A stretch of 64,000 nt of DNA, from positions 62,001 through 126,000 of the forward strand of contig NZ_FNVB01000004.1 of NCBI RefSeq assembly GCF_900108315.1, given 5' to 3'. This stretch comes from Saccharopolyspora kobensis (lineage in GTDB: Bacteria; Actinomycetota; Actinomycetes; Mycobacteriales; Pseudonocardiaceae). Shown one piece after another: positions 9,422-19,034 of the stretch (positions within the stretch are counted from its first letter, which is position 1; the number at the start of each line of letters is the position of its first letter). The notes under the pieces were generated by a model. The model searched no databases and was not told the DNA's origin. It was given only the letters and a program-made list of their open reading frames with translations. The translations under genes and the position numbers were made by a program.

Positions 9422-9880
9422 TCAGCGCTCCCGGGCCTCGTCGCGGCCGCGGCAGGCGAGGCGGTCGGCGCGCTCGTTCTCGGGGTGGCCGTTGTGACCC
9501 TTCACCCATTCCCACTGGACGTCTCCGTGGCGCGCGCACTCGGTGTCCAGGCGCTGCCACAGATCGGCGTTCTTGACCGGCTTCTTGGCCGAGGTGAGCC
9601 AGCCGTTGCGCTTCCAGCCGCGCATCCACTCGGTGATGCCCTTGAGTACGTAGGTGCTGTCGGTGTGGATGCGCACCGCGGGCATCGGGCGGGTCAGGGC
9701 GGCGAGGCCTTCGATCACCGCCATGAGCTCCATCTTGTTGTTCGTCGTAGCGGCGTCCTTGCCGTAGAGCTCGCGTTCGTGGTCGCCGTAGCGCAGCACG
9801 ACGCCCCAGCCGCCCGGCCCGGGGTTCCCACTGCATGCGCCGTCGGTGTAGAGGTCGACGCGCTCGGTCGTTGGCTGCAT
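9422..9880 (-). CDS. rnhA: Ribonuclease HI
   Basis: The 152-residue protein is a compact RNase HI, which cuts the RNA strand of RNA-DNA hybrids such as R-loops and lagging-strand primers. All four carboxylates are present: D13 ([11 protein letters not shown]), E51 (KMELMAV), D74 (HTDSTYV) and D139 (ERADRLA), with the catalytic His at H129 ([13 protein letters not shown]). The family usually has 140-160 residues, so ATG 9880 is the natural start. The gene stands alone, converging on etfA and divergent from the glycosyltransferase. Confidence 0.95.
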   Translation of the reverse strand: MQPTTERVDLYTDGACSGNPGPGGWGVVLRYGDHERELYGKDAATTNNKMELMAVIEGLAALTRPMPAVRIHTDSTYVLKGITEWMRGWKRNGWLTSAKKPVKNADLWQRLDTECARHGDVQWEWVKGHNGHPENERADRLACRGRDEARER

Positions 9881-9934
9881 GTCCCGGAATCTAGCCGCCG
9901 CCCGATCGGGCCGTAGCGGCGAGGCGGTGCGGGT

Positions 9935-10031
9935 GTGACAGGAAGGTTCCCATGCTCGCAGCGGGCGGCGCGTGACAGGAAGGTTCCCATGCTCGCGGTT
10001 CCCCGCGGGACAGGGAGGTTCCCATGCCCGG
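9935..10031. repeat. Three imperfect direct repeats with core ACAGGAAGGTTCCCATG
   Basis: Copies lie at about 9935-9959, 9972-9996 and 10007-10031, with periods of 37 and 35 bases. Copies 1 and 2 share GTGACAGGAAGGTTCCCATG and the following CTCGC; copy 3 differs at a few bases. Each contains GGAAGGTTCC, an interrupted palindrome. They sit between rnhA and the glycosyltransferase and overlap no gene I accept. Confidence 0.8.
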
Positions 10032-10082
10032 TCGGGAAATTCGGGTGCGCGGGGCTCGGGAGTGGTGGCATGCTCGAACTCC

Positions 10083-11303
10083 GTGCGGATCCTGTTCACG
10101 ACGGCGCCCGGTTACGGGCTGACCTTCCCGATCGTCCCGTTGGTCTGGGCGGCCAGAGCTGCGGGGCACGAGGTGCTGGTGGCCACCACCGGTGAGATGG
10201 TCGACGCCGCGGCGCGGGCCGGTTTGCCGGTGGCCGACGTGCTGCCGGGGCACGACGTGTGGCAGGAGCTGATCCGCGCCACCGGTTCCCAGGAGCAGAC
10301 ACCCGGGTTCGAGCGGTTCCTCGCGGAGCGGGGGCTGACCGAGGCGTACGAGAAGCTGCCGAGGGACGGCGGTCCCTTCTCGCTGTTCACGTTGACGATG
10401 ACGCAGGGCAGCATCGAGGTGGGGCGGTCGTTCGGCGCGGAACTCGTCGTGCACACCACCGATCACCCGACGGGCCGGTTGACCGCGGTGGCGCTCGGCG
10501 TGCCGGTGCTGGAGGTCGGCAACCGGGTGTCCTGGTCGTCGCGGGACGGGAGCTTCCGGACCGGGCGGAACTTCTACGACGACGATGAGCTGTCCCTGAC
10601 GCTGCGGGCGCAGCTGGGCATCCCGGACGGGCCGCCGGAGGTGATCGCGCGGATCGATCCGCGGCCGCCGAGCATGGGCGGGCTGGTCGGCGACGAGCCG
10701 GACCAGGTCGACGGGCTGCCCTGGTGGCCGATGCGGTTCGTGCCGTTCAACGGTGGTTCGGCGGTGCCGGAGTGGGCGCTGCAGCGGCAGGACCGGCCGC
10801 GCATCGGTGTCACGCTGGGCACCGTGGTGCCGGTGATGTCCGGTACGAGCAGCCTGTCCGTGGTCGTCGAGGCGCTCGGCGGCTTCGACGCGGACGTGGT
10901 GCTGGCGGGGCGCGAAGCCGACCTCGCGGATGTCTCGCCGCTGCCGGACAACGTGCGGGCGGTGGGTTTCCTGCCGCTGTCGGCGTTCCTGCCGACCAGT
11001 TCGCTGCTGGTGCACCACGGCGGGTCGGGGACCACGGCGGCCGCGCTGCACTACGGCGTCCCGCAGCTGGTGCTGCCCGCCTTCGCGGACAACCCGATGT
11101 CGGCCGAGCGGGTCGTCGACCGCGGCGTCGGTCTCTCCCACGATCCGACCACAGTGGACGTCGAGGTGGTGCGCGCCGCGGTGCGCAAGCTGCTGGAGGA
11201 ACCCGCCTTCGGCACTGCTGCGCGCGAGGTGAGCGCGGAGATGGCGCTCCAGCCGAGCCCGGCTTCGGTGCTGGAGCGGGCGCTGGCGGCTTTCCCCGGG
11301 TGA
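10083..11303 (+). CDS. GT1-family glycosyltransferase (UGT/MGT type)
   Basis: The 406-residue protein is a GT-B fold glycosyltransferase that would move a nucleotide sugar onto a small acceptor. The N-terminus [18 protein letters not shown] is the usual acceptor-domain start, and the donor-site signature [18 protein letters not shown] near residues 302-319 is typical of macrolide- and natural-product-type enzymes. I chose GTG 10083 because it gives the standard N-terminus; GTG 10062 and 10065 are alternatives and no start has a strong ribosome site. No polyketide or sugar-biosynthesis genes are near, so the acceptor is unknown; a housekeeping, detoxifying or orphan tailoring enzyme are all possible. 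Confidence 0.88.
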   Translation: MRILFTTAPGYGLTFPIVPLVWAARAAGHEVLVATTGEMVDAAARAGLPVADVLPGHDVWQELIRATGSQEQTPGFERFLAERGLTEAYEKLPRDGGPFSLFTLTMTQGSIEVGRSFGAELVVHTTDHPTGRLTAVALGVPVLEVGNRVSWSSRDGSFRTGRNFYDDDELSLTLRAQLGIPDGPPEVIARIDPRPPSMGGLVGDEPDQVDGLPWWPMRFVPFNGGSAVPEWALQRQDRPRIGVTLGTVVPVMSGTSSLSVVVEALGGFDADVVLAGREADLADVSPLPDNVRAVGFLPLSAFLPTSSLLVHHGGSGTTAAALHYGVPQLVLPAFADNPMSAERVVDRGVGLSHDPTTVDVEVVRAAVRKLLEEPAFGTAAREVSAEMALQPSPASVLERALAAFPG

Positions 11304-11312
11304 CCCGGTCGT

Positions 11313-11331
11313 CCGGTTGTGCCGCAACCGG
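11313..11331 (+). terminator. Short hairpin after the glycosyltransferase gene
   Basis: CCGGTTG (11313-11319) pairs perfectly with CAACCGG (11325-11331) across a 5-base loop, 10 bases after the stop codon. It has no T-run and could also be an operator for the downstream lipid operon. Confidence 0.4.
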
Positions 11332-11439
11332 TCGTTCGGGGCAGTGATCTCGTCCTGCACCAGGGATTCACCGAAAGTTCCTGCCCCGTGTCCTCGTCCG
11401 GAGTGTTGGGCGTTCGCCGCGCGGCGATACACCTTCGGC

Positions 11440-12204
11440 ATGTCCGAGACGCAGCTGCTGGCCAGCGCCGCACCGAACGCGGCGGCCGACGTCCACTACT
11501 CGCTGCTGGTGGTCAGAGACTCCGACGAAGTGCACGCCGCGCAACGCCTGCGCTACCAGGTGTTCGCCGAGGAGATGGGGGCCACGGTCACCGGTCGGGA
11601 GTTCGGCGTCGACCGCGATGCCTTCGACGACCACTGCGACCACCTGATCGTCCGCGAGGACAACTCCGGGGCGGTCGTCGGGACCTACCGGATGCTTCCG
11701 CCGGGCCGGGCGGCGGAAGCCGGGATGCTCTATTCGGAAACCGAGTTCGACCTGTCCGCGCTGGCTCCGCTGCGTTCCTCGCTGGTGGAGACCGGCCGCT
11801 CGTGCGTGCACCCGGACCACCGGAACGGGGCTGTGATCGGCCTGGTGTGGACGGGGATCGCGCGGTACATGCTGCTGCACGGGCACCGGGTGCTCGCCGG
11901 TTGCGCGTCCGTGCCGCTCGACGACGGCGGCGTGCTGGCTTCGCACGTGTGGAACGCGGTGTCGGCGAAGCACTACGCGCCCGAGGAGTTCCGCGTGCAC
12001 CCGCACCGGCCTTGGGAGCCGATCGACGTCACCGGCCGCGCTCAGCTGCCGCCGCTGCTCAAGGGTTACCTGCGGTTGGGTGCGCAGGTGTGCGGGCGCC
12101 CGGCGCACGATCCGGACTTCGACGTCGCCGACTTCTTCGTGCTGCTGGACCTGGACCGCGCGGACCAGCGCTACCTGCGGTTCTTCCTGGGCGATGCGGC
12201 ATGA
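11440..12204 (+). CDS. olsB: GNAT-fold N-acyltransferase, OlsB-like (lyso-ornithine lipid synthesis)
   Basis: This 254-residue protein belongs to the GNAT acyltransferases related to OlsB, which attach a 3-hydroxyacyl group to the alpha-amine of ornithine. Typical stretches are RLRYQVFAEEMGA (residues 34-46), 'GTYRMLPPGRA' and 'ETGRSCVHPDHRNG' in the middle. Its stop overlaps the ATG of the PlsC-like gene (ATGA), and that pairing is the arrangement of olsBA operons. M. tuberculosis Rv3027c/Rv3026c have the same order as far as I recall. The acyl acceptor (ornithine or another amino acid) is inferred from family and context. Confidence 0.7.
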   Translation: MSETQLLASAAPNAAADVHYSLLVVRDSDEVHAAQRLRYQVFAEEMGATVTGREFGVDRDAFDDHCDHLIVREDNSGAVVGTYRMLPPGRAAEAGMLYSETEFDLSALAPLRSSLVETGRSCVHPDHRNGAVIGLVWTGIARYMLLHGHRVLAGCASVPLDDGGVLASHVWNAVSAKHYAPEEFRVHPHRPWEPIDVTGRAQLPPLLKGYLRLGAQVCGRPAHDPDFDVADFFVLLDLDRADQRYLRFFLGDAA

Positions 12205-13040
12205 ACCACCCGTGGATGCCGGTTTCGCCGTGCGGTGACCAGTGCATGCCGCCGCGGGACCGCGAGGACGAGGTCGGCCTGCTGCACCTGCTTCTGCGCC
12301 TGGGCGGGGTCGTCGGGCTGCTGCTCGGCGGGTGCGTGCTGGCGCTGGTGCTGCCGGTGCTGGGCCCGGTGCGGCGGCAGCAGGCGATGGTGGCGTGGTT
12401 CCGGGCGCTGCTGCGTGCCTTGGGCATCCGGATGGTGCTCGACGGCGGGATGACCGCCGGCGGCGCGCTGGTGGTGAGCAACCACGTGTCGTGGCTGGAC
12501 ATCGTCGCGCTGCAGGTGCTGTGCCCGATGCGGATGCTGGCCAAGGTCGAGGTCGGGTCGTGGCCGGTGCTGGGTTCGCTGGCGGGCCGGGCGGGCACGG
12601 TCTACATCGACCGGGAGCGGTTGTCGGCGCTGCCCGACTCGGTGCGGACCATCGCCGACGAACTGCGGGCCGGCGCGGTGATCGGTGCCTTCCCGGAGGG
12701 CACCACCTGGTGCGGTCGGGAGATCGGGACGTTCCGGCCCGCTGTCTTCCAGGCCGCGCTCGACGCCGGGGCGCGGATGCAGCCGGTGGCGCTGCGGTTC
12801 CGCGACCGGGCGGGCCGGTTCACCACGGCGGCGGCTTTCCTCGGGGAGACGACGCTGGTCAGCTCGGTGCTGGCGGTGGCCCGCACCCGCGGCCTGGTGG
12901 TCGAGCTGGTCGTGCTGCCCGAGCTGCACGGCAGCGATCGCCGGGAGCTGGCCAGGCGGGCGCGGGAGTCGATCGCGATGGCCAGCGGGGCGACGCACGG
13001 GCACCGCGTCGAGCAGCCCGGGCACGGTCTCGCCGCGTGA
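12201..13040 (+). CDS. olsA: 1-acyl-glycerol-3-phosphate/lyso-ornithine acyltransferase, PlsC/OlsA family
   Basis: The 279-residue protein is an acyltransferase of the PlsC family. The catalytic HX4D motif is NHVSWLD near residues 94-100 and the substrate motif FPEGTTW lies near 164-170. A hydrophobic segment (about residues 28-55) suggests a membrane anchor. It begins at ATG 12201 inside the last codons of the OlsB-like gene, so the two are translationally coupled. In that context it most likely O-acylates lyso-ornithine lipid on the inner face of the membrane. A phospholipid-forming LPA acyltransferase is the alternative. Confidence 0.8.
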   Translation: MNHPWMPVSPCGDQCMPPRDREDEVGLLHLLLRLGGVVGLLLGGCVLALVLPVLGPVRRQQAMVAWFRALLRALGIRMVLDGGMTAGGALVVSNHVSWLDIVALQVLCPMRMLAKVEVGSWPVLGSLAGRAGTVYIDRERLSALPDSVRTIADELRAGAVIGAFPEGTTWCGREIGTFRPAVFQAALDAGARMQPVALRFRDRAGRFTTAAAFLGETTLVSSVLAVARTRGLVVELVVLPELHGSDRRELARRARESIAMASGATHGHRVEQPGHGLAA

Positions 13041-13141
13041 GCTCCGGGAGACGCTCAGGATCCGTCGAGCAATAGGCTCTGAGGGGGAGTCTTCCGGAGA
13101 TCACTGGACTTCGAGTGCGGTGGAGGGTGCAGGCTGGCCGG

Positions 13142-14506
13142 GTGGCCACTGCCGAGACATCTCGAAGTGTTCTGTGGAATCCGCAACGTCGCACCTTCAC
13201 CGCGGGCCTGGTCCTGGTCATCACCCTCGTCGCCTTCGAAGCGATGGGGCTGGGCACCGCGCTGCCGACGATCGTCGCCGAGTTCGGCGCGCAGCACTGG
13301 TACTCCTGGCCGTTCACCGTCTTCCTCGCCGCGAGCGCGATCGGGACGGTGATCGGCGGTCGCCTGTCCGACCGCCGCGGCCCGGCGGTGCCGCTGCTGC
13401 TGGCGCTGCCCACCTTCGCGGTCGGGCTGCTGGTCGCGGGCTTCGCGATGAACATGCTGGTCCTGCTGGTGGCGCGGGTGCTGCAGGGGCTGGCCGGTGG
13501 CGTGCTGATCGTCGCCTTGTACGTGATGATCGCCCGCGTCTTCCCGGAGGAGCACCGCCCGGCCGCGTTCGGCGCGCTGTCCTCGGCATGGGTGGTGCCC
13601 GCGCTGGTCGGCCCGGTGGTGTCGGGTGCGCTGACCGAGCAGGCGAGCTGGCGGTGGGTCTTCCTCGGGCTGGCTCCGCTGGTGTGCATCGGCGCGGCGA
13701 TGCTGGTGCCCACGGCGCGCCGGTTCGGGGCGCGCTCGGCGGATCCTCCGGCGCCGCGGCCCGGGCTGCCGCTGGCCGCGGTGGGCGCGGCCGGTGGTGT
13801 CGTGGCGTTGAACTGGGCGGCGCAGGACCCGTCGTTGACCTCGTTGCTCATCGGACTGGCCGGGGTCGCGGCGCTGGTGCCCTCGCTGCGGCTGCTGCTG
13901 CCCGAGGGCACCTTGCGCGCCCGGCCGGGGATTCCGCGGATGGTGCTCTCGCGCGGCCTGCTCTCCGGTTTCTTCTTCACCGCGCAGGCGTTCGTCCCCT
14001 TGGCGCTGACCGTGGTGCACCACTACTCGCCGACGACCGCGGGCGTGCCGTTGACGGTGGGTTCGGTCGGCTGGACCGCCGGGGCGCTGTGGCAGAGCAG
14101 GCAGCGGGAACTCCGGCGCGAGCGCGTGGTGGCGGCCGGGTTCGCCCTGGTCGGCGTCGGCATCGCCGGGCTGGCGCTGAGCCTGCCCGCGTGGGGCCCG
14201 CACGGGCTGGTCTTCGCGTGCTGGTTCGTGGCCGGTTGCGGGATGGGCATCGGGGTGACCAGCACCTCGGTGCGGGTGCTGTCGCTGTCGGCGGAGGGCG
14301 AGCGCGGGTTCAACTCGGCCGCGCTGCAGATCTCGGACATGCTCGGCCAGGCCGCGCTGGTCGGCCTCGGCGGCGTGGTGGTCGCCGCGCTCGCCACCCC
14401 GGCGAGCCCGGCCGGGGGCGTCGCGCCGCTGGACCTGGCGCTGCTGGCGGCGGCGCTGCTGGCGGCGTTGGCGCTGGTGCGCGCGACTCGCAACCGGACG
14501 TCCTGA
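13142..14506 (+). CDS. MFS drug/metabolite exporter
   Basis: The 454-residue product is an integral membrane protein with about 12-14 hydrophobic segments. The MFS motif between TM2 and TM3 is GGRLSDRRGPAVP and motif C-like glycines appear in 'SSAWVVPALVGPVVSGALTE', which places it with DHA-type exporters. The substrate is not readable. The start is GTG 13142 (GGAGGG at 13121-13126) or GTG 13115, nine residues earlier. It follows the lipid operon by about 100 bases and precedes the cysteine desulfurase by 44. Confidence 0.88.
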   Translation: MATAETSRSVLWNPQRRTFTAGLVLVITLVAFEAMGLGTALPTIVAEFGAQHWYSWPFTVFLAASAIGTVIGGRLSDRRGPAVPLLLALPTFAVGLLVAGFAMNMLVLLVARVLQGLAGGVLIVALYVMIARVFPEEHRPAAFGALSSAWVVPALVGPVVSGALTEQASWRWVFLGLAPLVCIGAAMLVPTARRFGARSADPPAPRPGLPLAAVGAAGGVVALNWAAQDPSLTSLLIGLAGVAALVPSLRLLLPEGTLRARPGIPRMVLSRGLLSGFFFTAQAFVPLALTVVHHYSPTTAGVPLTVGSVGWTAGALWQSRQRELRRERVVAAGFALVGVGIAGLALSLPAWGPHGLVFACWFVAGCGMGIGVTSTSVRVLSLSAEGERGFNSAALQISDMLGQAALVGLGGVVVAALATPASPAGGVAPLDLALLAAALLAALALVRATRNRTS

Positions 14507-14550
14507 CCAGCGGCTTCCGCTCGGTCGGTCTGCATTACCCTGGATGAGCG

Positions 14551-15786
14551 ATGACTTACCTCGACCACGCTGCCACCACACCCATGCGGCCTGGGGCAGT
14601 TGCCGTGCTCAGCGAGGCGTTGACCAGGATCGGCAACGCCTCGTCGCTGCACACCTCGGGCCGCCGGGCGCGGCGCGCGGTGGAGGAGTCGCGGGAGGAC
14701 ATCGCGGACGCGCTGGGCGCCCGGCCGTCCGAGGTGCTGTTCACCGCGGGCGGGACCGAGAGCGACAACCTGGCGGTCAAGGGGATCTTCTGGGCCCGGC
14801 GGGCCGAGGACCCGGCGCGCCGCCGCATCCTGGCCTCGATGGTGGAGCACCACGCGGTGCTCGACGCCCTCGAATGGCTGGCCGAGCACGAGGGCGCCGA
14901 GATCACCTGGCTCAGCGTCGACGAGCACGGGCGGGTGCTGCCGGAGGTGTTCGAAGCGGCGCTGGCGGAGAACCCGGGTGACGTGGCGCTGGCCACGGTC
15001 ATGTGGGCGAACAACGAGGTCGGCACGGTCAACCCGGTCGCGGAGCTGGCCGTCGTCGCCGAGCGCCACGGGGTGCCGCTGCACACCGACGCGGTGCAGG
15101 CCATCGACACGCTGCCGGTGGACTTCGCGGCTTCGGGAACGTCCGCGCTGACCATGACCGGGCACAAGGTCGGCGGCCCGTACGGGGTCGGCGTGCTGCT
15201 GCTGGGTCGCGACGTCAAGTGCACGCCGGTGCTGCACGGCGGCGGCCAGGAGCGCGAAGTGCGCTCCGGCACCCTCGACACCCCGGGCGTGCTGGGACTG
15301 GCCGCTGCGGTCCGGGAAGCCGTCGACGCCCGTGAGGGGCACGCGCCGAAGTTGGCCGCGCTGCGCGACGAGCTGATCAGCGGTGTTCGCCGCGCGGTCC
15401 CGGACGTGCTGCTCAACGGCGACCCCGGGGACGGTGCCGTCGGCGGCGGGCCTTCGCGATTACCCGGCAACGCGCACTTCACCTTCCCCGGCTGCGAGGG
15501 TGACAGCCTGCTGATGCTGCTGGACGCCAAGGGCATCGAGTGCTCCACGGGGTCGGCGTGCACCGCCGGGGTCTCCCAGCCCAGCCACGTGCTGCTGGCG
15601 ATGGGAGCGGAGCCGGAGGCCGCGCGGGGTTCGCTGCGCTTCTCACTGGGGCACACCTCGACGGCGGCCGATGTACAGGCACTCACCGAGGCCATCGGGC
15701 CGGTGGTGCGACGAGCGCGTAGCGCCGGTCTGGCCGGGTTGCGCCGATCTTCGGCGGGGCGAGCGGCCACCGCCACGGAGGTGTGA
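14551..15786 (+). CDS. iscS: Cysteine desulfurase, NifS/IscS family
   Basis: The 411-residue PLP enzyme removes sulfur from cysteine. It starts [13 protein letters not shown]100-H101 provide the PLP-stacking histidine, K206 in TMTGHKVGG binds the cofactor, and the mobile-loop cysteine sits in CSTGSAC (331-337). Its stop codon is 3 bases from the preferred start of mnmA, so the persulfide made here most likely feeds MnmA for tRNA thiolation. No iscU or iscA is adjacent, which fits a tRNA-directed role more than Fe-S assembly. The same pair occurs in mycobacteria (Rv3025c/Rv3024c, from memory). Confidence 0.92.
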   Translation: MTYLDHAATTPMRPGAVAVLSEALTRIGNASSLHTSGRRARRAVEESREDIADALGARPSEVLFTAGGTESDNLAVKGIFWARRAEDPARRRILASMVEHHAVLDALEWLAEHEGAEITWLSVDEHGRVLPEVFEAALAENPGDVALATVMWANNEVGTVNPVAELAVVAERHGVPLHTDAVQAIDTLPVDFAASGTSALTMTGHKVGGPYGVGVLLLGRDVKCTPVLHGGGQEREVRSGTLDTPGVLGLAAAVREAVDAREGHAPKLAALRDELISGVRRAVPDVLLNGDPGDGAVGGGPSRLPGNAHFTFPGCEGDSLLMLLDAKGIECSTGSACTAGVSQPSHVLLAMGAEPEAARGSLRFSLGHTSTAADVQALTEAIGPVVRRARSAGLAGLRRSSAGRAATATEV

Positions 15787-15788
15787 GC

Positions 15789-16877
15789 GTGCGAGTACTG
15801 GCAGCCATGAGCGGTGGGGTGGACTCCGCGGTCGCCGCGTCGCGCGCGGTGGAGGCGGGGCACGAGGTCGTCGGGGTGCACCTGGCGCTGTCGGCCAAGC
15901 CGGGCACGCTGCGCACCGGCGCGCGCGGGTGCTGCACCATCGAGGACTCCCGCGATGCGCGTCGCGCCGCGGACCTGCTGGGCATCCCGTTCTACGTGTG
16001 GGACTTCGCGGAGCGGTTCACCGAGGAGGTCATCGAGAGCTTCGTCGGCGAGTACGCCGCGGGCCGCACCCCGAACCCGTGCCTGACCTGCAACGAGAAG
16101 ATCAAGTTCGAGGCGCTGCTGGACAAGGCGATGGCGCTGGGCTTCGACGCGGTCTGCACCGGCCACTACGCCCGGCTGTCCATCGTGGACGGTGTGCCGG
16201 AGCTGCGGCGCAGCCGCGACGAGGGCAAGGACCAGTCCTACGTGCTGGCCTCGCTGACCGCCGAGCAGCTGCGGCACTCGATGTTCCCGCTCGGCGACTC
16301 GCTGAAGTCCGAGGTGCGGGTGGAGGCCGCCGAGCGCGACCTGGCGGTGGCGAAGAAGCCGGACAGCCACGACATCTGCTTCATCCCGGACGGCGACACC
16401 CGCAAGTTCCTGGAGGGCAAGCTCGGCCAGACGCCGGGCAAGCTCGTCGACGCCGACACCGGCGCGGTGCTCGGCGAGCACACCGGGGTGCACGGGTTCA
16501 CCATCGGCCAGCGCAAGGGCCTCGGCATCGACGCCCCGGCGCCCGACGGCCGGCCGCGCTACGTGCTGTCGCTGGAACCGGTGTCCGGCACGGTCAAGGT
16601 CGGCGCGGCGGAGCGGCTGTCGGTGACCGAGATCGACGCCAAGCGCCCGATCTGGCCGTCCGAGCAGCCGCTGTCCGGGCCGGTGGAGTGCGTGATCCAG
16701 GTCCGCGCGCACGGCGGCACCGCGGACGCGGTCGCCGAGGCCGACGGCGACGGCATCCGCGTCCAGCTCCGCCAGCCGCTGCGCGGCGTGGCGCCGGGCC
16801 AGGCGATCGTCCTGTACCGCCCGGACGCAGCCGGAGATCTGGTGCTGGGCTCCGGGATCATCGCCGCCACTCGCTGA
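15789..16877 (+). CDS. mnmA: tRNA-specific 2-thiouridylase MnmA
   Basis: The 362-residue enzyme thiolates U34 of tRNAs for Glu, Gln and Lys using persulfide sulfur and ATP. The PP-loop SGGVDS is at residues 8-13. The catalytic cysteines are C98 in [10 protein letters not shown] and C197 in HDICFIP. GTG 15789 is preferred because GGAG (15777-15780) is 8 bases upstream and [13 protein letters not shown] is the normal N-terminus; GTG 15783, overlapping the iscS stop, is the alternative. It is coupled to the cysteine desulfurase. Neither the tRNA-Gln(CTG) nor the tRNA-Glu(CTC) in this window has U34, so its substrates are isoacceptors elsewhere. Confidence 0.96.
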   Translation: MRVLAAMSGGVDSAVAASRAVEAGHEVVGVHLALSAKPGTLRTGARGCCTIEDSRDARRAADLLGIPFYVWDFAERFTEEVIESFVGEYAAGRTPNPCLTCNEKIKFEALLDKAMALGFDAVCTGHYARLSIVDGVPELRRSRDEGKDQSYVLASLTAEQLRHSMFPLGDSLKSEVRVEAAERDLAVAKKPDSHDICFIPDGDTRKFLEGKLGQTPGKLVDADTGAVLGEHTGVHGFTIGQRKGLGIDAPAPDGRPRYVLSLEPVSGTVKVGAAERLSVTEIDAKRPIWPSEQPLSGPVECVIQVRAHGGTADAVAEADGDGIRVQLRQPLRGVAPGQAIVLYRPDAAGDLVLGSGIIAATR

Positions 16878-16879
16878 GA

Positions 16880-17710
16880 TCAGGTCGCGATGAGGTCGGC
16901 GAGGCGGTCGGGCCGCCCCTCGGTGATCAGGTGGCCTGCTGACGGGAGCACGCTGAGCGGCAGGCCGAGGGTGCGCCGCGCGGCGGCGGCCAGAGGGCCG
17001 CTGGGGAAGTAGCGGTCGTGGTCGCCCACGGCGACGACCCGCTCCACCGCCCGGTCCGCCACCACGGCCGGGGCGGGATCCAGGCTCGACCGGGCGTGCC
17101 GGGCGATCAGCGTCATCCACTCGACCAGCTCCGGCCGGGGGAGATCACCCGGTGCGAGCATCGTGGTGAGCAGTCGCGCGCTGTCGACCGGGCGGCGGCG
17201 GAGCAGCCAGGAAGCGGACGCCGCGGCGATGCCGGGTGTGATCCGCGCGCGGATCAGCCCGCCGGGCGACAGGAGCACCTGCCGCGAGACCAGCGGCGAT
17301 GCCGTGGCCAGCGCGATCGCCGCGCCCAGCGAATGGCCGACGAGGACGACCGGGGATCCGGTGACCTGGTCGAGCACCTCCGCCAGCCACCGCCCGTACC
17401 AGGAATGCCGTTGCGGTGCGGGGATTCGCCGACCGCTGCTGAGGCCCGGCTGGCCGGGGAGGTCGGCCAGGACCACGCGGCAGCGCGCGGCGAGCGCGGT
17501 CGCCAGCGGCAGGCAACTGGCCGCGCAGAAGTTGGTCCCGGGTACGAACACGGCCGTTCGCGGCCCGGTGCCCGCGGTGACCAGGTGCGTTGTGGCGTCG
17601 TTCGCCGAGATCAGGCCGCGTCGGTGCGGCACGGGCCAGGCGTCGAGCTGGTCGGTGCACCACCGCTCGATCGCCTTCCGCCCCCGCTCGTTCCGGTAGA
17701 GGTCCTTCAC
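16880..17710 (-). CDS. Alpha/beta hydrolase
   Basis: The 276-residue protein has an alpha/beta hydrolase fold. The nucleophile elbow is GHSLGAAIAL (Ser near residue 115), an oxyanion-type segment 'FVPGTNFCAAS' precedes it, and the late 'GDHDRYFP' and 'SAGHLITEGRP' supply the acidic residue and histidine. GTG 17710 overlaps the stop of the monooxygenase upstream (GTGA), so the two are translationally coupled and probably act on the same substrate. Its stop lies 2 bases from the mnmA stop. The substrate is unknown. Confidence 0.82.
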   Translation of the reverse strand: MKDLYRNERGRKAIERWCTDQLDAWPVPHRRGLISANDATTHLVTAGTGPRTAVFVPGTNFCAASCLPLATALAARCRVVLADLPGQPGLSSGRRIPAPQRHSWYGRWLAEVLDQVTGSPVVLVGHSLGAAIALATASPLVSRQVLLSPGGLIRARITPGIAAASASWLLRRRPVDSARLLTTMLAPGDLPRPELVEWMTLIARHARSSLDPAPAVVADRAVERVVAVGDHDRYFPSGPLAAAARRTLGLPLSVLPSAGHLITEGRPDRLADLIAT

Positions 17711-18960
17711 GGCTGCTCGGGGAGGTCGATGGCGTTGGCGGCGCGTTCGAGGGTTTTGGAGAAGGTGATGGACTTCGGCAGGTGGGGCAGCAGGCGCAGC
17801 ATCTGGTTGCGCATCCACAGGCCGGTTCGGCTCGTCGGGATGAGCGTCTTCGCGCCGTCGGTGGCGATCCGCTGGTTGGCAGTCACGTAGTCCCGCATCT
17901 CGGCCTCGTAGCGGCGGAACGCGGATCGGTGGTCGCCGTCGGCCGCGCCCAGCGCTGCCGCCAGGACGTAAGCGCCGACCAGCGCCAGGCTGCTGCCCTG
18001 GCCGGACAGCGGGGACGGGCCGTAGCCCGCGTCGCCGACCAGGGCCACGCGGCCGCGGGTCCAGCCGTCCATCCGGATCTGGGTGACGGAGTCGAAGTAG
18101 AAGTCGGGCGCGCTGCGGGCGGCTTCGAGCAGCTGCGGGACTATCCAGGGCTCATCGCGGAACGCCTTGTCCAGCAGCGGAAGCTGGGTGCTCGGGTCGC
18201 GGGGGTCGAAGCGCAGCCGCGGTGAGGCGAAGCCGAGGATCGCCTTCGCGCCCGCGTCGGTCCTCGCCCGGTACATCCCGGCCAGCTTGCCCGGGATGTT
18301 GCGCAGCGTGGCCGAGCGGTCCAGGCCGAGGAAGTTCTCCGCGCTGAAGATCGAGATGTGGAAGCCGAGGTGGCGGGCGAAGTCCCGCTCCGGCCCGAAC
18401 GCCAGGTGGCGGACGTTGGAGTGCAGTCCGTCCGCGCCGACGACGAGGTCGAACTCGCGCGGCCCGGCCCGCTCGAACGTCACGCGGACGGCATCGGAGT
18501 CCTGCTGGATCGACGTGATGGAGTCGTCGAAGAGGTGCTCGACACCTGCGATGCGCTCGTGCAGCAGGCGGGCCAGCGTGCCGCGCATGACCTCGACGTC
18601 GTCGGGGCCGCCCATCAGCTGGTCGACGCGCACGTCGGCCAGCGGACGGCCGTCGGCGTCGGTGATGGTCAGGGCCCGTATCCCGGTGCGGGCCTGCTGG
18701 ATCTCGGTCAGCATCCCCATCCGCTCGGCCACGGTGACCGCCGCACCGCGCACGTCGATCGCGTAGCCGCCGTCGCTGACCGCGGGTGCTCGCTCCACGA
18801 CCGTCGGGTGGAAGCCGTGCTCGCGCAACCAGAAGGCCAGCGCCGGTCCGGCGATGCTGGCTCCGGAGATCAGGACGGTGCCGCCTCTCCGGGATTTTTC
18901 AGTGGTGGTTGCGTTCGGCGTCGTTGTCGCGTTTCGCGGTTGCTCGTGGCTGGGTTGCAT
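17707..18960 (-). CDS. FAD-dependent monooxygenase (PHBH fold)
   Basis: The 417-residue flavoprotein carries a Rossmann FAD-binding start (VLISGASIAGPALAFWLREH, residues about 29-48), the DG motif region 'LVVGADGLHSNVRH', and 'GRVALVGDAGYGPSPLSGQG' for FAD ribityl binding. It resembles hydroxylases of aromatic or polyketide substrates, including TetX/rifampicin-type enzymes. ATG 18960 has AGGGGA about 6 bases upstream. It is divergent from a TetR gene with two operators between them, and it is coupled to a hydrolase, so an inducible degradation or detoxification pair is likely. Confidence 0.85.
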   Translation of the reverse strand: MQPSHEQPRNATTTPNATTTEKSRRGGTVLISGASIAGPALAFWLREHGFHPTVVERAPAVSDGGYAIDVRGAAVTVAERMGMLTEIQQARTGIRALTITDADGRPLADVRVDQLMGGPDDVEVMRGTLARLLHERIAGVEHLFDDSITSIQQDSDAVRVTFERAGPREFDLVVGADGLHSNVRHLAFGPERDFARHLGFHISIFSAENFLGLDRSATLRNIPGKLAGMYRARTDAGAKAILGFASPRLRFDPRDPSTQLPLLDKAFRDEPWIVPQLLEAARSAPDFYFDSVTQIRMDGWTRGRVALVGDAGYGPSPLSGQGSSLALVGAYVLAAALGAADGDHRSAFRRYEAEMRDYVTANQRIATDGAKTLIPTSRTGLWMRNQMLRLLPHLPKSITFSKTLERAANAIDLPEQP

Positions 18961-19034
18961 CACGGTCCCCTGATGTGCGGCTGGGTAGGACTCCGGTGAG
19001 ACGAGTGGTGTCGTGAGACCACGCTAGACCGACT

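Noticed and set aside
9891..10195. Short frames through the repeat cluster on both strands
   Set aside because: The repeats generate repeated peptides in several frames by themselves. None has a ribosome site or a recognisable protein.
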